Shown: piece by piece, positions 8,603 to 16,824 of the stretch
Layout of the letters: every line of letters begins with the position of its first letter
How positions within the stretch are numbered: the first letter of the stretch is position 1
Assembly (NCBI RefSeq): GCF_004353915.1
Contig: NZ_SMRP01000014.1
Coordinates: 131,471 to 195,470 of the forward strand
Direction of reading: 5' to 3'
DNA: 64,000 nt
Source: Paraburkholderia silviterrae
GTDB taxonomy: Bacteria; Pseudomonadota; Gammaproteobacteria; Burkholderiales; Burkholderiaceae
Made by a program: the position numbers and the translations under genes
Notes under the pieces: model-generated
The model's input: the letters and a program-made list of their open reading frames with translations, nothing else
Told to the model about the DNA's origin: nothing
The model's database searches: none

Positions 8603-9229
8603 TTATTTGCCGTCCACCCACGAGATGATCGGCTGCCACTGGTCGAGATCCTTATCCACACGGCTTTTCGCGACGTCCCATAGCGTGAGGCCGTGGGCGG
8701 CGAGCTGCACGTAATTCTGCGTGTCGCGCAGATAGCCCAGCACGGGCAGATCGAGCCCCTCCACGAAGCGTTGCAGTTGCTCGGCCGAGCGGGTGCGCGA
8801 GTCCACCCGCATGCCCACCACGCCCACCTTGATGGCGCCCTTTCTGACCGCCTTTTCCTTGGCGAGCCGGTCGAGGAAGTCCTTGGTCGCGAGAATGTCG
8901 AACATGGACGGCTGCAGCGGGACGATCACCTTGTCCGCGAGCTCGACGATCGCGGCGAGCCGGTTGCCATGCAGGCCCGCCGGCGTGTCGATCACGGCGT
9001 GCTCGAGCCCCTTGGGCGGCTTGCCCGGGTTGTCCAGGTCGACGCCCCAGCTCTCGATGGCCGGCAGCGTCTCGGGCCGCAGGTCGAGCCACGCGTGCGC
9101 CGACTGCTGCCGGTCGAGGTCCGCGAGCGCGACCCATTCGCCTTGTGCCGCGAAATAGCCGGCCAGATTGGTGGACAGCGTGCTTTTGCCGACGCCGCCC
9201 TTGGGGTTCGCCACCACGATCACCGTCAT
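8603..9229 (-). CDS. ParA/MinD-family ATPase (orphan)
   Basis: 208 residues. Deviant Walker A motif KGGVGKST (10-17), followed by DLDRQQSAHAW and the switch-like VIDTPAG, as in small ParA proteins that position cellular cargo. There is no parB or parS beside it, so its cargo is unknown; plasmid or chromosome partition is not implied. The length fits the small ParA subgroup with no N-terminal DNA-binding domain. It faces panD across the repeat region. Confidence 0.85.
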   Translation of the reverse strand: MTVIVVANPKGGVGKSTLSTNLAGYFAAQGEWVALADLDRQQSAHAWLDLRPETLPAIESWGVDLDNPGKPPKGLEHAVIDTPAGLHGNRLAAIVELADKVIVPLQPSMFDILATKDFLDRLAKEKAVRKGAIKVGVVGMRVDSRTRSAEQLQRFVEGLDLPVLGYLRDTQNYVQLAAHGLTLWDVAKSRVDKDLDQWQPIISWVDGK

Positions 9230-9531
9230 GAATGCTCCCGTCAGGAAGGCTGGCGCAGGGGCCAGCCGGTTTGCCGATTCTGCTGATTCTGCCGATTTCG
9301 CTTCCGCCGGTGCCGCAGCCCAGCCGCGCTAGCCGCTTCGAAGTGCGCGGCACACCGGCGCGACGGCACGCCGTCGCAACCGTCCGATAATATCGGCAAA
9401 TGCGGCAGCGCCGAAGTCCCGGCACGAGCGTGCGCGCGTGTGGCGCATCGCACAGCCGCGAAGCCAGGCGTGCACGCCGTGCCGTTTCGAACCCCGATCC
9501 CCCTTCTGAAAATCAAGGAGACTTTCCTGTC
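9230..9531. other. Intergenic region between ParA gene and thioesterase
   Basis: 302 bp between divergent genes, presumably holding both promoters. A possible -10 (GATAAT) lies at about 9385-9390. Nothing else recognised. Confidence 0.3.
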
Positions 9532-9951
9532 ATGAGCACGTTGCGCACCGATATCACCATCGATTCCCTGCACGAGCGCCAGCGCGGCCGGCTGCCCGAT
9601 CTGATCGGCTTTCGCGCGGTCGCGCTCGAACAAGGCCTGCTGCGCGCCGAACTCGACATCCGCAGCGAACTGCTCGCGCCCAATGGCTTCCTGCACGCCG
9701 CCACGGTGATCTGTCTGGCCGATACGGCCTGCGGCTACGGCTGCCTCGCGCACCTGCCGCCGGGCGCGAAAAACTTCACCACCGTCGAGCTCAAGAGCAA
9801 CTTTCTGGGCACGGCACGCGAAGGCACGCTGAGCGTGGTCGCCACGGGCGTGCACCTCGGGCGCAGCACGCAGATCTGGGACGCCACCGTGACGGGCCCG
9901 GACGGCAAGACCACGGCCCTCTTCCGCTGCACGCAGATGGTGCTGTACTGA
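9532..9951 (+). CDS. PaaI-type hotdog-fold thioesterase
   Basis: 139 residues. A single hotdog domain with the characteristic helix segment NGFLHAATVICLADTACGYG (about 52-71), where PaaI/YdiI-type acyl-CoA thioesterases carry the HG(G/A) motif region. Later VELKSNFLGTAREG and SVVATGVHLGRSTQIWDATV complete the fold. It probably hydrolyses a small or aromatic acyl-CoA; the substrate cannot be read from the sequence. AAGGAG lies about 12 bases before the ATG. Single-gene unit convergent with cobQ. Confidence 0.85.
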   Translation: MSTLRTDITIDSLHERQRGRLPDLIGFRAVALEQGLLRAELDIRSELLAPNGFLHAATVICLADTACGYGCLAHLPPGAKNFTTVELKSNFLGTAREGTLSVVATGVHLGRSTQIWDATVTGPDGKTTALFRCTQMVLY

Positions 9952-10071
9952 AGCGAGTTCGCGAGGGCCGGTTCACGCGGATAGCTGGCCCTCCTGTTGC
10001 CGTACCGATGACGCCTTCCTGACCACTCCGGAGCGGTACGTCCGCGCCAGCCGTCGCCGTCGCGACCGCGC

Positions 10072-11655
10072 TCAACCGATCGCGCCATACAGGCGCGCCA
10101 GATCGAGGCTCGCTTCAAGGGTATCGGCTAGCCGCTCGAGCGACGCCTCGCGCAGCGCCGGGTAATCGACGCGTTGTGCCGCCTCGAGTCCCGCCCAGCG
10201 CAGCAGCGCGGCGCACGCTTCGGGCGTATCGAAGAGACCGTGCACGTAGGTCGCGAGAATCTGGCCGTCGGCTGACTGCGCGCCGTCCGCTCGCGGCTGC
10301 CCGGCCTCGCCGTTGCCGGCGCGGTCCATCGCGCCGTCCAGGGCAGAGTCGCCCACGCCGCTGGCCGACACGATGCGCAGCGCGGGCTCGGCCAGCGCCG
10401 GGCCGCGCGTGACGCCCATGTGGATCTCGTAGCCCCGCACCGGCACCGGCGGTGTGCCGTCGGCGGCTTGCGCGGCGCCGCGCAGCACGAGGCGGCCCGT
10501 CACGTTCTTCAGCGTCTTCTCCCGCGTGAGCTCGGTTTCGTAGTCGAGCCAGCCGAAGCCGGCCACGGCGCCGGGCTCGCCCTCCACGCCATGCGGATCG
10601 GCGATCGCGCGCCCGAGCATCTGCATGCCGCCACAAATGCCGATCACCCGCCCGCCGTAGCGCAGATGCCGCGCGAGCGCCGTTTCCCAGCCCTGCGCGC
10701 GCAGCCACGCGAGGTCGTCGCGCACGTTCTTCGAGCCCGGCAGGATCACGAGATCGGCGGCAGGCGGCGCGCTGCCCGTGCGCACATAGCTGAATTCGAT
10801 CTGCGGATGCGAGCGCAGCGCATCGAAGTCCGTATGGTTGCTGATGTGCGGCAGCGCGGGCACCACCACGCGCAAGGTCTCGCCGCCGGCCTGCGCGTGC
10901 GTGTGGGCGGCGCCGGGCAGCATGTCCTCGGCATCGAGCGTCAGGCCGTGCAGATACGGCACCACGCCGAGCACCGGCTTGCCCGTCTGCGCTTCGAGCC
11001 AGTCGAGACCGGGCTTGAGCAGCGAGGCGTCGCCGCGAAAGCGGTTGATGATGAAGCCCTTCACGCGCGCGCGCTCGCTCTCGGACAAACACGCGAGCGT
11101 GCCGATCAGGTGCGCGAACACGCCGCCGCGGTCGATGTCGGCGACGAGCACGACAGGGCAGTCGACGGCCTCGGCAAAGCCCATGTTGGCGATGTCGTTG
11201 GCGCGCAGATTGATTTCGGCGGGGCTGCCCGCGCCTTCGACGAACACGGTCTCGTAGCGCTCGCGCAGCCGTGCGTACGACTCGAGCACGGCTTGGCGCG
11301 CGAGCGGCTTGTAGTCCTGGTAGGCGCGCGCGTTCAGATTCATGCGCGCCTTGCCGTGGACGATGACCTGCGAGCCCAGATCGCTGTTGGGCTTGAGCAG
11401 CACGGGGTTGAGGTCGGTATGCGGCGCGATGCCCGCGGCGAGCGCCTGCAGCGCCTGGGCGCGGCCGATCTCGCCGCCGTCGGCCGTCACGGCGCTGTTC
11501 AGCGCCATGTTCTGCGGCTTGAACGGCGCCACGCGCACGCCCGCGCGGTACGCGAGGCGGCACAGGCCGGCCACGAGCGTGCTCTTGCCGGCGTCGGATG
11601 TGGTGCCCTGGATCATCAGCGTGCCGCGCGGCACGGCGGGTTTCGTAACAGACAT
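10072..11655 (-). CDS. cobQ: Cobyric acid synthase (CobQ/CbiP)
   Basis: 527 residues from ATG at 11655 (an upstream in-frame start would add ten unlikely residues). Uses glutamine and ATP to amidate adenosylcobyrinic a,c-diamide at positions b, d, e and g. N-terminal BioD-like ATPase with GTTSDAGKST (17-26) and KPQNMALNS; C-terminal class-I glutaminase with catalytic Cys341 (GICGGMQ) and His472 (YVHGLF). A Gly/Ala/Asp-rich insert at about residues 437-465 is not part of the core fold. Divergent from cobU, so the roughly 190-bp gap should carry both promoters. Confidence 0.96.
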   Translation of the reverse strand: MSVTKPAVPRGTLMIQGTTSDAGKSTLVAGLCRLAYRAGVRVAPFKPQNMALNSAVTADGGEIGRAQALQALAAGIAPHTDLNPVLLKPNSDLGSQVIVHGKARMNLNARAYQDYKPLARQAVLESYARLRERYETVFVEGAGSPAEINLRANDIANMGFAEAVDCPVVLVADIDRGGVFAHLIGTLACLSESERARVKGFIINRFRGDASLLKPGLDWLEAQTGKPVLGVVPYLHGLTLDAEDMLPGAAHTHAQAGGETLRVVVPALPHISNHTDFDALRSHPQIEFSYVRTGSAPPAADLVILPGSKNVRDDLAWLRAQGWETALARHLRYGGRVIGICGGMQMLGRAIADPHGVEGEPGAVAGFGWLDYETELTREKTLKNVTGRLVLRGAAQAADGTPPVPVRGYEIHMGVTRGPALAEPALRIVSASGVGDSALDGAMDRAGNGEAGQPRADGAQSADGQILATYVHGLFDTPEACAALLRWAGLEAAQRVDYPALREASLERLADTLEASLDLARLYGAIG

Positions 11656-11835
11656 GATGGCGATGAGTGGCGGCAATGGCGGCAAAATGCCGGGGCGTTC
11701 GGGCGAAGGCGCATTATCCCATCGGCTGCGCGCGTCGCAGACGGTCTGCGCCGCTTCTCTCCACGCTCTTCACGCTCTTGATGCTCTCGACGCTCTCCCG
11801 CCGCGATCACCGTCAATCTGTCGGACACTAGCCGC

Positions 11836-11841
11836 TACAAT
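11836..11841 (+). promoter_or_regulatory. Possible -10 element directly before cobU
   Basis: TACAAT lies six bases before the cobU ATG. If used, transcription would start at or next to the ATG and give a leaderless mRNA. No clear -35 at 16-18 bp, so this is tentative. No B12 riboswitch signature (such as GCCACTG) is visible in this gap. Confidence 0.3.
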
Positions 11842-11847
11842 CACGCG

Positions 11848-12483
11848 ATGATTTCGCGCGACTTCACCTTCATCGTCGGCGGCGCGCGCTCGGGCAAGAG
11901 CGCCTACGCCGAACGCCTCGCCGCAGAGAGCGGCCTGCCGGTCACCTATATCGCCACCGCGGCCACGCCCGGGGGCGCACACGCCGATGCCGAATTCGCC
12001 GCGCGCATCGCGCACCACCGTGCGCGGCGGCCCGCGCATTGGGCCATCGTGGAAGCGCCGCTCGATCTCGCGGGCGCGCTCGACGCCGCGGCCACACCCG
12101 GCCAGTGCGTGCTGATCGACTGCCTCACGCTCTGGCTCGCCAACCTGCTTTGCCCGCCCGGGTCGGAGGCGCCGCTCTCCGACTGGCGCGCGCGCCTCGA
12201 CGCCTTCGCCGCCGCCTGCGAACGCGCGAAGCACGCCGACTGCACCGTGCTCGTGGTCAGCAACGAGATCGGCATGGGCGTCGTGCCGATGGGCGCGGCC
12301 ACGCGCCTCTACGTCGATGAGCTTGGCCGCCTGAACCAGCGCATCGCCGCGCTCGCCCACCGCGCGACGCTGGTGGCCGCCGGCTTGCCGCTCGTGCTCA
12401 AGGCGCCGTCGCCGGACGCAGCGGGCGGACTGAGCGGACTGAGCGGACTGAGCGGATCAGGCGGATCAGGCGGATCATGCTGA
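11848..12483 (+). CDS. cobU: Adenosylcobinamide kinase / adenosylcobinamide-phosphate guanylyltransferase
   Basis: 211 residues. Bifunctional enzyme that phosphorylates adenosylcobinamide and then attaches GMP, giving the CobS substrate. The P-loop GGARSGKS is at 11-18, the guanylylation histidine region RIAHHRARRP at about 53-62, and LIDCLTLWLANLL forms the Walker B core. The last 18 residues are a Gly-Leu-Ser / Gly-Ser-Gly run encoded by 9-bp tandem repeats, beyond the normal family end. The gene overlaps cbiB by 7 bases, so it is translationally coupled to it. Confidence 0.95.
   Translation: MISRDFTFIVGGARSGKSAYAERLAAESGLPVTYIATAATPGGAHADAEFAARIAHHRARRPAHWAIVEAPLDLAGALDAAATPGQCVLIDCLTLWLANLLCPPGSEAPLSDWRARLDAFAAACERAKHADCTVLVVSNEIGMGVVPMGAATRLYVDELGRLNQRIAALAHRATLVAAGLPLVLKAPSPDAAGGLSGLSGLSGSGGSGGSC
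12427..12480. repeat. 9-bp tandem repeat, 6 units, spanning the cobU 3' end and cbiB start codon
   Basis: GGACTGAGC three times, GGATCAGGC twice, then GGATCATGC. The unit preserves the cobU frame (GLS, GSG). The last, altered unit contains the cbiB ATG, so copy-number change would lengthen CobU without moving the cbiB frame. Confidence 0.9.
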
Positions 12484-13421
12484 CGATGCTGAGCCTGCCC
12501 GCCACCGCCGCGCTCGCCGTCGCCGGCGTGGCCGTCGACCGCTGGATCGGCGAGCCGCGCCGCGCGCATCCGCTCGTCGCGTTCGGCGCGCTCGCGAGCC
12601 GCATCGAAAAGCGCCTGAACACCGGCCGCCGCGGCCGCCCGCTCGGCCTCCTGGCCTGGCTCGCCGCGGTTGCGCCGCCTGTCGCGCTCGCGGCGCTACT
12701 GTGCGCCGTGCTGCCCTGGCCGCTCGCGTGGGCGCTGCACATCGCGTTGCTGTGGTTCGCGCTCGGCGCGCGCAGCCTCGAAGAGCACATCGCGCCCATC
12801 GCACGCGCACTTGCCGAACGCGACCTCGCGGCGGCGCGCGAGTTGACCGCGCGCATTGTCTCGCGCGACACCGCCAACGCCGACGCCACCGCGCTCTCGC
12901 GCGCCGCCTGCGAATCGGCGCTCGAAAACGGCAACGACGCGATCTTCGGCGCGCTGTTCTGGTTCGCCCTCGCGGGCGGGCCGGGCGCGCTCGCGTTTCG
13001 GCTCGCCAACACGCTCGACGCGATGTGGGGCTACCGCACGCCGCGCTTTTTGCGCTTTGGCTGGGCGGCCGCCCGCATCGACGACGTGCTCAACTGGATT
13101 CCCGCCCGCCTCACGGCCGCGAGCTACGCGCTGCTCGGCGACACGCGCGTCGCGCTGCGCTGCTGGCGCGAGCAGGCGCCGCGCTGGGAGAGCCCGAACG
13201 CGGGCCCGGTGATGGCCGCGGGCGCGGGCAGCCTGAACGTGCTGCTCGGCGGCGCGGCGGTCTACCACGGCGCCGTGGAGGAACGCCCCGCGCTCGGCGC
13301 CGGCGCGCCGCCGCGTGCCCAGGACGTGACGGCCGCGCTGCGTCTCGTCGAGCGCACGACGATCCTGTGGCTCGCCATGCTCCTTGCACTGGCCTTCCTG
13401 AGCGTGGCAACCCATGTCTGA
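12477..13421 (+). CDS. cbiB: Adenosylcobinamide-phosphate synthase (CbiB type)
   Basis: 314 residues, a polytopic inner-membrane protein. Joins adenosylcobyric acid to (R)-1-amino-2-propanol phosphate. Hydrophobic segments are at about 7-20, 56-90 and 292-312, with the conserved DRWIGEPRRAHPLVAFG near the N-terminus, ENGNDAIFGALFWFALAGGPGA split across the centre, and an NTLDAMWGY motif. Overlaps cobU upstream and cobD downstream (8 bases), a tight four-gene unit cobU-cbiB-cobD-btuF. Confidence 0.94.
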   Translation: MLTMLSLPATAALAVAGVAVDRWIGEPRRAHPLVAFGALASRIEKRLNTGRRGRPLGLLAWLAAVAPPVALAALLCAVLPWPLAWALHIALLWFALGARSLEEHIAPIARALAERDLAAARELTARIVSRDTANADATALSRAACESALENGNDAIFGALFWFALAGGPGALAFRLANTLDAMWGYRTPRFLRFGWAAARIDDVLNWIPARLTAASYALLGDTRVALRCWREQAPRWESPNAGPVMAAGAGSLNVLLGGAAVYHGAVEERPALGAGAPPRAQDVTAALRLVERTTILWLAMLLALAFLSVATHV

Positions 13422-14463
13422 AGCGCATCTCGACACGGCTCCGCACGTGATCGCGCACGGCGGCAATCTGCACGAAGCCGCGCGGCGTTACGGCATCGCC
13501 TGGGATGCGTGGATCGATCTTTCGACCGGCATCAATCCGCACGGCTATCCGGTTCCACCGGTGCCCGCCGCAGCGTGGCGACGCCTGCCCGAGGACGGCG
13601 ACGGCTTCGCCGCCAGCGCGGCGCGCTACTACGGCGCGCCCGATGCGCAGCACGTGTTGCCGGTGGCCGGCAGCCAGGCCGCGATCCGCGCGCTGCCCGC
13701 GCTGCTGGCCACACCGGCATCGGCGGCGTGCGTGGCGATCGCGCCGCTCACCTACGGCGAATACGCGCCCGCGTTCGCGCAGGCCGGCCACGCCGTCGTG
13801 CCGCTCGACATCGCCAGCGCGACGCTTCCCGAAGACGCGACGCACGCGGTCGTCGTGAATCCCAACAATCCCACGGCGAGCCTCATCGGCCGCGAGACGC
13901 TGCTGCGCTGGCACGCGCAGCTCGCCGCGCGCGGCGGCACGCTGATCGTCGATGAAGCCTTCGCCGACGCCTGCACCGATTCCCGCGCGGCCTCGCTCGC
14001 GGACGCAACCGGGCGCACGGGCCTCGTGGTGCTGCGCTCGCCCGGCAAGTTCTTCGGCCTCGCGGGGGCGCGCTGCGGCTTCGCGCTCGCGGCGCCCGCG
14101 CTGCTCGCGGCGCTGCGCGCGCGACTTGGTGCGTGGACCGTGAGCGGACCCGCGCGCCATGCGGTCACGCACGCCTTCGAAGACACCGCGTGGCAAGGCG
14201 CGATGCGCGAGCGGCTCGCCGCCGAAAGCGCGCGCCTTGCGGCATTGCTCGCCTCGCACGGTCTCGCGCCGCGCGCCACGCCGCTGTTCGCCTGGATCGT
14301 CCATGCGCGCGCCGCCGAGTTGCAAGACGCACTGGCCGCGCGCGCGGTCTGGACGCGCCGCTTCGATGCACCGGCGAGCCTGCGCTTCGGGCTGCCCGCA
14401 TCGGAAGACGAGTGGCAACGCTTCGAGACGGCGCTCGCGCAGGCCATGCAGGCACTCGGCTGA
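13414..14463 (+). CDS. cobD: L-threonine-O-3-phosphate decarboxylase (CobD; CobC in Pseudomonas naming)
   Basis: 349 residues, a PLP-dependent fold-type I aminotransferase relative. Makes the aminopropanol phosphate linker consumed by CbiB. HGGN and DLSTGINPHGYP near residues 15-46, NPNNPT (149-154), the DEAF segment (180-183) and the Schiff-base lysine Lys212 in SPGKFFGLAGAR are present. Starts inside cbiB; its TGA overlaps the btuF ATG. Confidence 0.94.
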   Translation: MSEAHLDTAPHVIAHGGNLHEAARRYGIAWDAWIDLSTGINPHGYPVPPVPAAAWRRLPEDGDGFAASAARYYGAPDAQHVLPVAGSQAAIRALPALLATPASAACVAIAPLTYGEYAPAFAQAGHAVVPLDIASATLPEDATHAVVVNPNNPTASLIGRETLLRWHAQLAARGGTLIVDEAFADACTDSRAASLADATGRTGLVVLRSPGKFFGLAGARCGFALAAPALLAALRARLGAWTVSGPARHAVTHAFEDTAWQGAMRERLAAESARLAALLASHGLAPRATPLFAWIVHARAAELQDALAARAVWTRRFDAPASLRFGLPASEDEWQRFETALAQAMQALG

Positions 14464-15434
14464 TGCGGCGCCGGTCGATCGTCCACGCCGGCACGCGCGC
14501 TTGCACTCGCCCCGGCTTGCGAGCCTTCGCACGCGCACTCGCCTTCGCGAGCGCCGTCGCATGCGCGCCTGATACGGCCTGCGCCGCCACTGTCAACGCC
14601 GTCGACGACGCCGGCAACACCGTCACGCTCGCCGCGCCCGCGCAGCGCGTCATCAGCCTCGCGCCGCACGCCACCGAGCTGATCTACGCGGCGGGCGGCG
14701 GCGCGAAGCTGGTGGGCGTGGTCGCCTACAGCGATTTCCCGCCGCAGGCGCTAAGCGTGCCGCGCGTGGGCGACAACCGCGCGCTTGACCTCGAACGCAT
14801 CGCCGCGCTCAAGCCCGATCTGATCGTCGTCTGGCGGCATGGCAATGCGCAGCAGCAGATCGACCGTCTGCGCGAGATGCACATCCCGCTCTTTTTCAGC
14901 GAGCCGCATCGGCTCGACGACGTGGCGACCTCGCTCACGCGGCTCGGCGTGCTGCTGGGCACGCAAGAAACCGCGCAAGACGCGGCCGATGCTTATCGTC
15001 GCGAGATCGCGCGGCTGCGCGCGCGCTACGCGCAGCGCGCACCGGTAAGCGTGTTCTACGAAGTCTGGGACCAGCCGCTCATGACGATCAATGGCGAGCA
15101 CATGATCAGCGACGTGATCGCGCTATGCGGCGGACGCAACGTGTTTGCCGCGCTGCGCCCGCTGGTGCCCACGCTCTCGACCGAAGCGGTGCTGGCCGCC
15201 CATCCCGACGCGATCGTTACCGCGTCGCAAGGCGCGACAGCGCCGGACCGGCCGCTGCCAGCGCTCACGCACTGGCGCGCGTGGCCCCAGTTGCCGGCTG
15301 TGGCGCACGGCAATCTCTTCGCCATCGACGGCGATCTGCTCACGCGGCCGGGACCGCGCATCGCGCAAGGCGCGGCGCAGCTATGCGAGGATCTCGATCG
15401 CGCACGCTCGCGCGATGCCCGCACGGCAAATTAA
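14463..15434 (+). CDS. btuF: BtuF-type cobalamin/cobamide ABC transporter substrate-binding protein
   Basis: 323 residues. An Arg-rich n-region and signal peptide end near residue 41 (DTACAA). The mature protein is a helical-backbone periplasmic binding protein (class III), with RVISLAPHATELIYAAGG typical of BtuF, and VPRVGDNRALDLERI and NGEHMISDVIALCGG later. It delivers B12 to the inner-membrane importer whose permease and ATPase genes lie at 17965-19889 on the opposite strand. Its ATG overlaps the cobD stop. Convergent with cobC, only 30 bases apart. Confidence 0.9.
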   Translation: MRRRSIVHAGTRACTRPGLRAFARALAFASAVACAPDTACAATVNAVDDAGNTVTLAAPAQRVISLAPHATELIYAAGGGAKLVGVVAYSDFPPQALSVPRVGDNRALDLERIAALKPDLIVVWRHGNAQQQIDRLREMHIPLFFSEPHRLDDVATSLTRLGVLLGTQETAQDAADAYRREIARLRARYAQRAPVSVFYEVWDQPLMTINGEHMISDVIALCGGRNVFAALRPLVPTLSTEAVLAAHPDAIVTASQGATAPDRPLPALTHWRAWPQLPAVAHGNLFAIDGDLLTRPGPRIAQGAAQLCEDLDRARSRDARTAN

Positions 15435-15464
15435 TCTGGAATCCGAATAAATTGGCAGCCAGAT

Positions 15465-16055
15465 TCAGGCGTTCCAGCGCGCGAGCTGCCACTCGCCGCT
15501 CGACGCCTCGCGGCGCAGCGTGACGATAGCCGCCATCTCGAGCGGCCAGCGCACGCAACGCGCGAGCGGCAAGCTCAACGCGCGCGCCGTGATCGCACGC
15601 ATCACGCCCGCATGCGCGACGGCCCACAGGCTCCCGTGCGCCTCAGTATCGAGTGCATCGAACCACCCCGACACACGCGCATCGAACTGCGCGACGCTCT
15701 CGCCGCCATGCGCACGCGCATGCTCGAAATCCGCTGCCCAGGCGTCGATCTGCGCGCGCTCGATGGCGTCCCAGCGCTGCATCTCCCATGCGCCGAAGTC
15801 CATCTCCGCCAAGCGCGCGTCTTCGCGCGGCGCGAGGCCACCGTGCATGTGCCCGAGCACCCGAGCGACGCTCGCACAGCGCGTGCGCGGGCTCGTCTCG
15901 ATGCGCTGCGGCACGCGTGCGCCAAGCGCGGCCAGACGCGCGGCGATCGACGCCGCACCCGCATCGGCGGCCGCTGCGAGCGAGACGTCGGACTTGCCGT
16001 AGCACACGCCCGGCTCCACCGCCACGGCAGGATGACGAATCAGGACGAGATCCAC
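15465..16055 (-). CDS. cobC: Histidine phosphatase, alpha-ribazole phosphatase-like (CobC)
   Basis: 196 residues from a GTG at 16055 that overlaps the end of cobS by 16 bases; no ATG fits. A phosphoglycerate-mutase-fold phosphatase: the phospho-acceptor motif is LIRHP (5-9) in place of the common RHG, with a SPRTRC segment, an EMDFGAWEMQRW acid/base segment and VAHAGVMRAI supplying the second histidine. Expected role: removing phosphate from alpha-ribazole phosphate or adenosylcobalamin phosphate. Its place after cobT-cobS supports a B12 role over a generic phosphatase. Confidence 0.85.
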   Translation of the reverse strand: MDLVLIRHPAVAVEPGVCYGKSDVSLAAAADAGAASIAARLAALGARVPQRIETSPRTRCASVARVLGHMHGGLAPREDARLAEMDFGAWEMQRWDAIERAQIDAWAADFEHARAHGGESVAQFDARVSGWFDALDTEAHGSLWAVAHAGVMRAITARALSLPLARCVRWPLEMAAIVTLRREASSGEWQLARWNA

Positions 16056-16819
16056 GCGAGCCCCATCAGATAGATCGCCAGCTCGAACACCTGCTGTGCG
16101 AAACCCAGGCAATCGCCCGTATAGCCGCCGATGCGGCGCACGAAATAGCGCCCGAGCGCATAGCGCAGCGCAACGAGCACGGCGAGCGTCGCCACGCCCG
16201 CGCCCCAGTCCGGCCACGCGGGCCAGAGGAGCCAAGGCAGGCCGAACAGGCACGCACAGCTTAGTGCGAGCGCACTCATGCGCTGCGCGACCGGCTTGGC
16301 CTTGCCTTCGGGACGCACGTAGTCGAGCGAGACGAGGTAGCTGATCGCCAGCGCGCGGCTCGCCGCGTGGCCGGCAATCATCAGCGTGGCGGCGCGCAAC
16401 GGCGGCAGCGCGGCAAGCGTCTGCCACTTCAGCGCGAGCGAAACAACGAGGCCGATGGCGCCGAACGCGCCAATGCGCGAGTCGTGCATGATGCGCAGCA
16501 CGTCCTCGCGCTGGTACGCGCCGCCGAATGCGTCGATGCTGTCGGCGAGACCGTCCTCATGGAACGCGCCGGTAGCGAGGAGCGTTGCGCCCATCGAAAG
16601 CAGCACCGCCACGCTCGCCGGAAACACATGCAGCGCCGCGAGGTACACGAGCGCCGCCAGCGCGCCGAGCAACGCGCCAACGAGCGGAAAATAGCGCGCC
16701 GCCGCATTGAGCCATTGCGGTTCGAAGCCGACCCAGCGCGGCACCGGCACGCGCGTGAAATAGCCGAGCGCCGTGAAGAAGTAACGCAATTCCGCGAGCG
16801 GATTCGTCGCGCCCTTCAT
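16040..16819 (-). CDS. cobS: Adenosylcobinamide-GDP ribazoletransferase (cobalamin synthase)
   Basis: 259 residues, an integral membrane enzyme joining adenosylcobinamide-GDP to alpha-ribazole (or its phosphate). Contains FFTALGYFTRVPVP near the N-terminus, the metal-binding GAFHEDGLADSIDAFGG (84-100), and several membrane helices (about 46-64, 70-84, 117-160, 190-225). Begins five bases after the cobT stop, and cobC starts within its last codons, giving a compact cobT-cobS-cobC unit. Confidence 0.95.
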   Translation of the reverse strand: MKGATNPLAELRYFFTALGYFTRVPVPRWVGFEPQWLNAAARYFPLVGALLGALAALVYLAALHVFPASVAVLLSMGATLLATGAFHEDGLADSIDAFGGAYQREDVLRIMHDSRIGAFGAIGLVVSLALKWQTLAALPPLRAATLMIAGHAASRALAISYLVSLDYVRPEGKAKPVAQRMSALALSCACLFGLPWLLWPAWPDWGAGVATLAVLVALRYALGRYFVRRIGGYTGDCLGFAQQVFELAIYLMGLAWISS

Positions 16820-16824
16820 GCGAC

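Noticed and set aside
8603..9229. Chromosome or plasmid partition locus
   Set aside because: Only a ParA-like ATPase is present; no ParB gene or parS-like repeats nearby.
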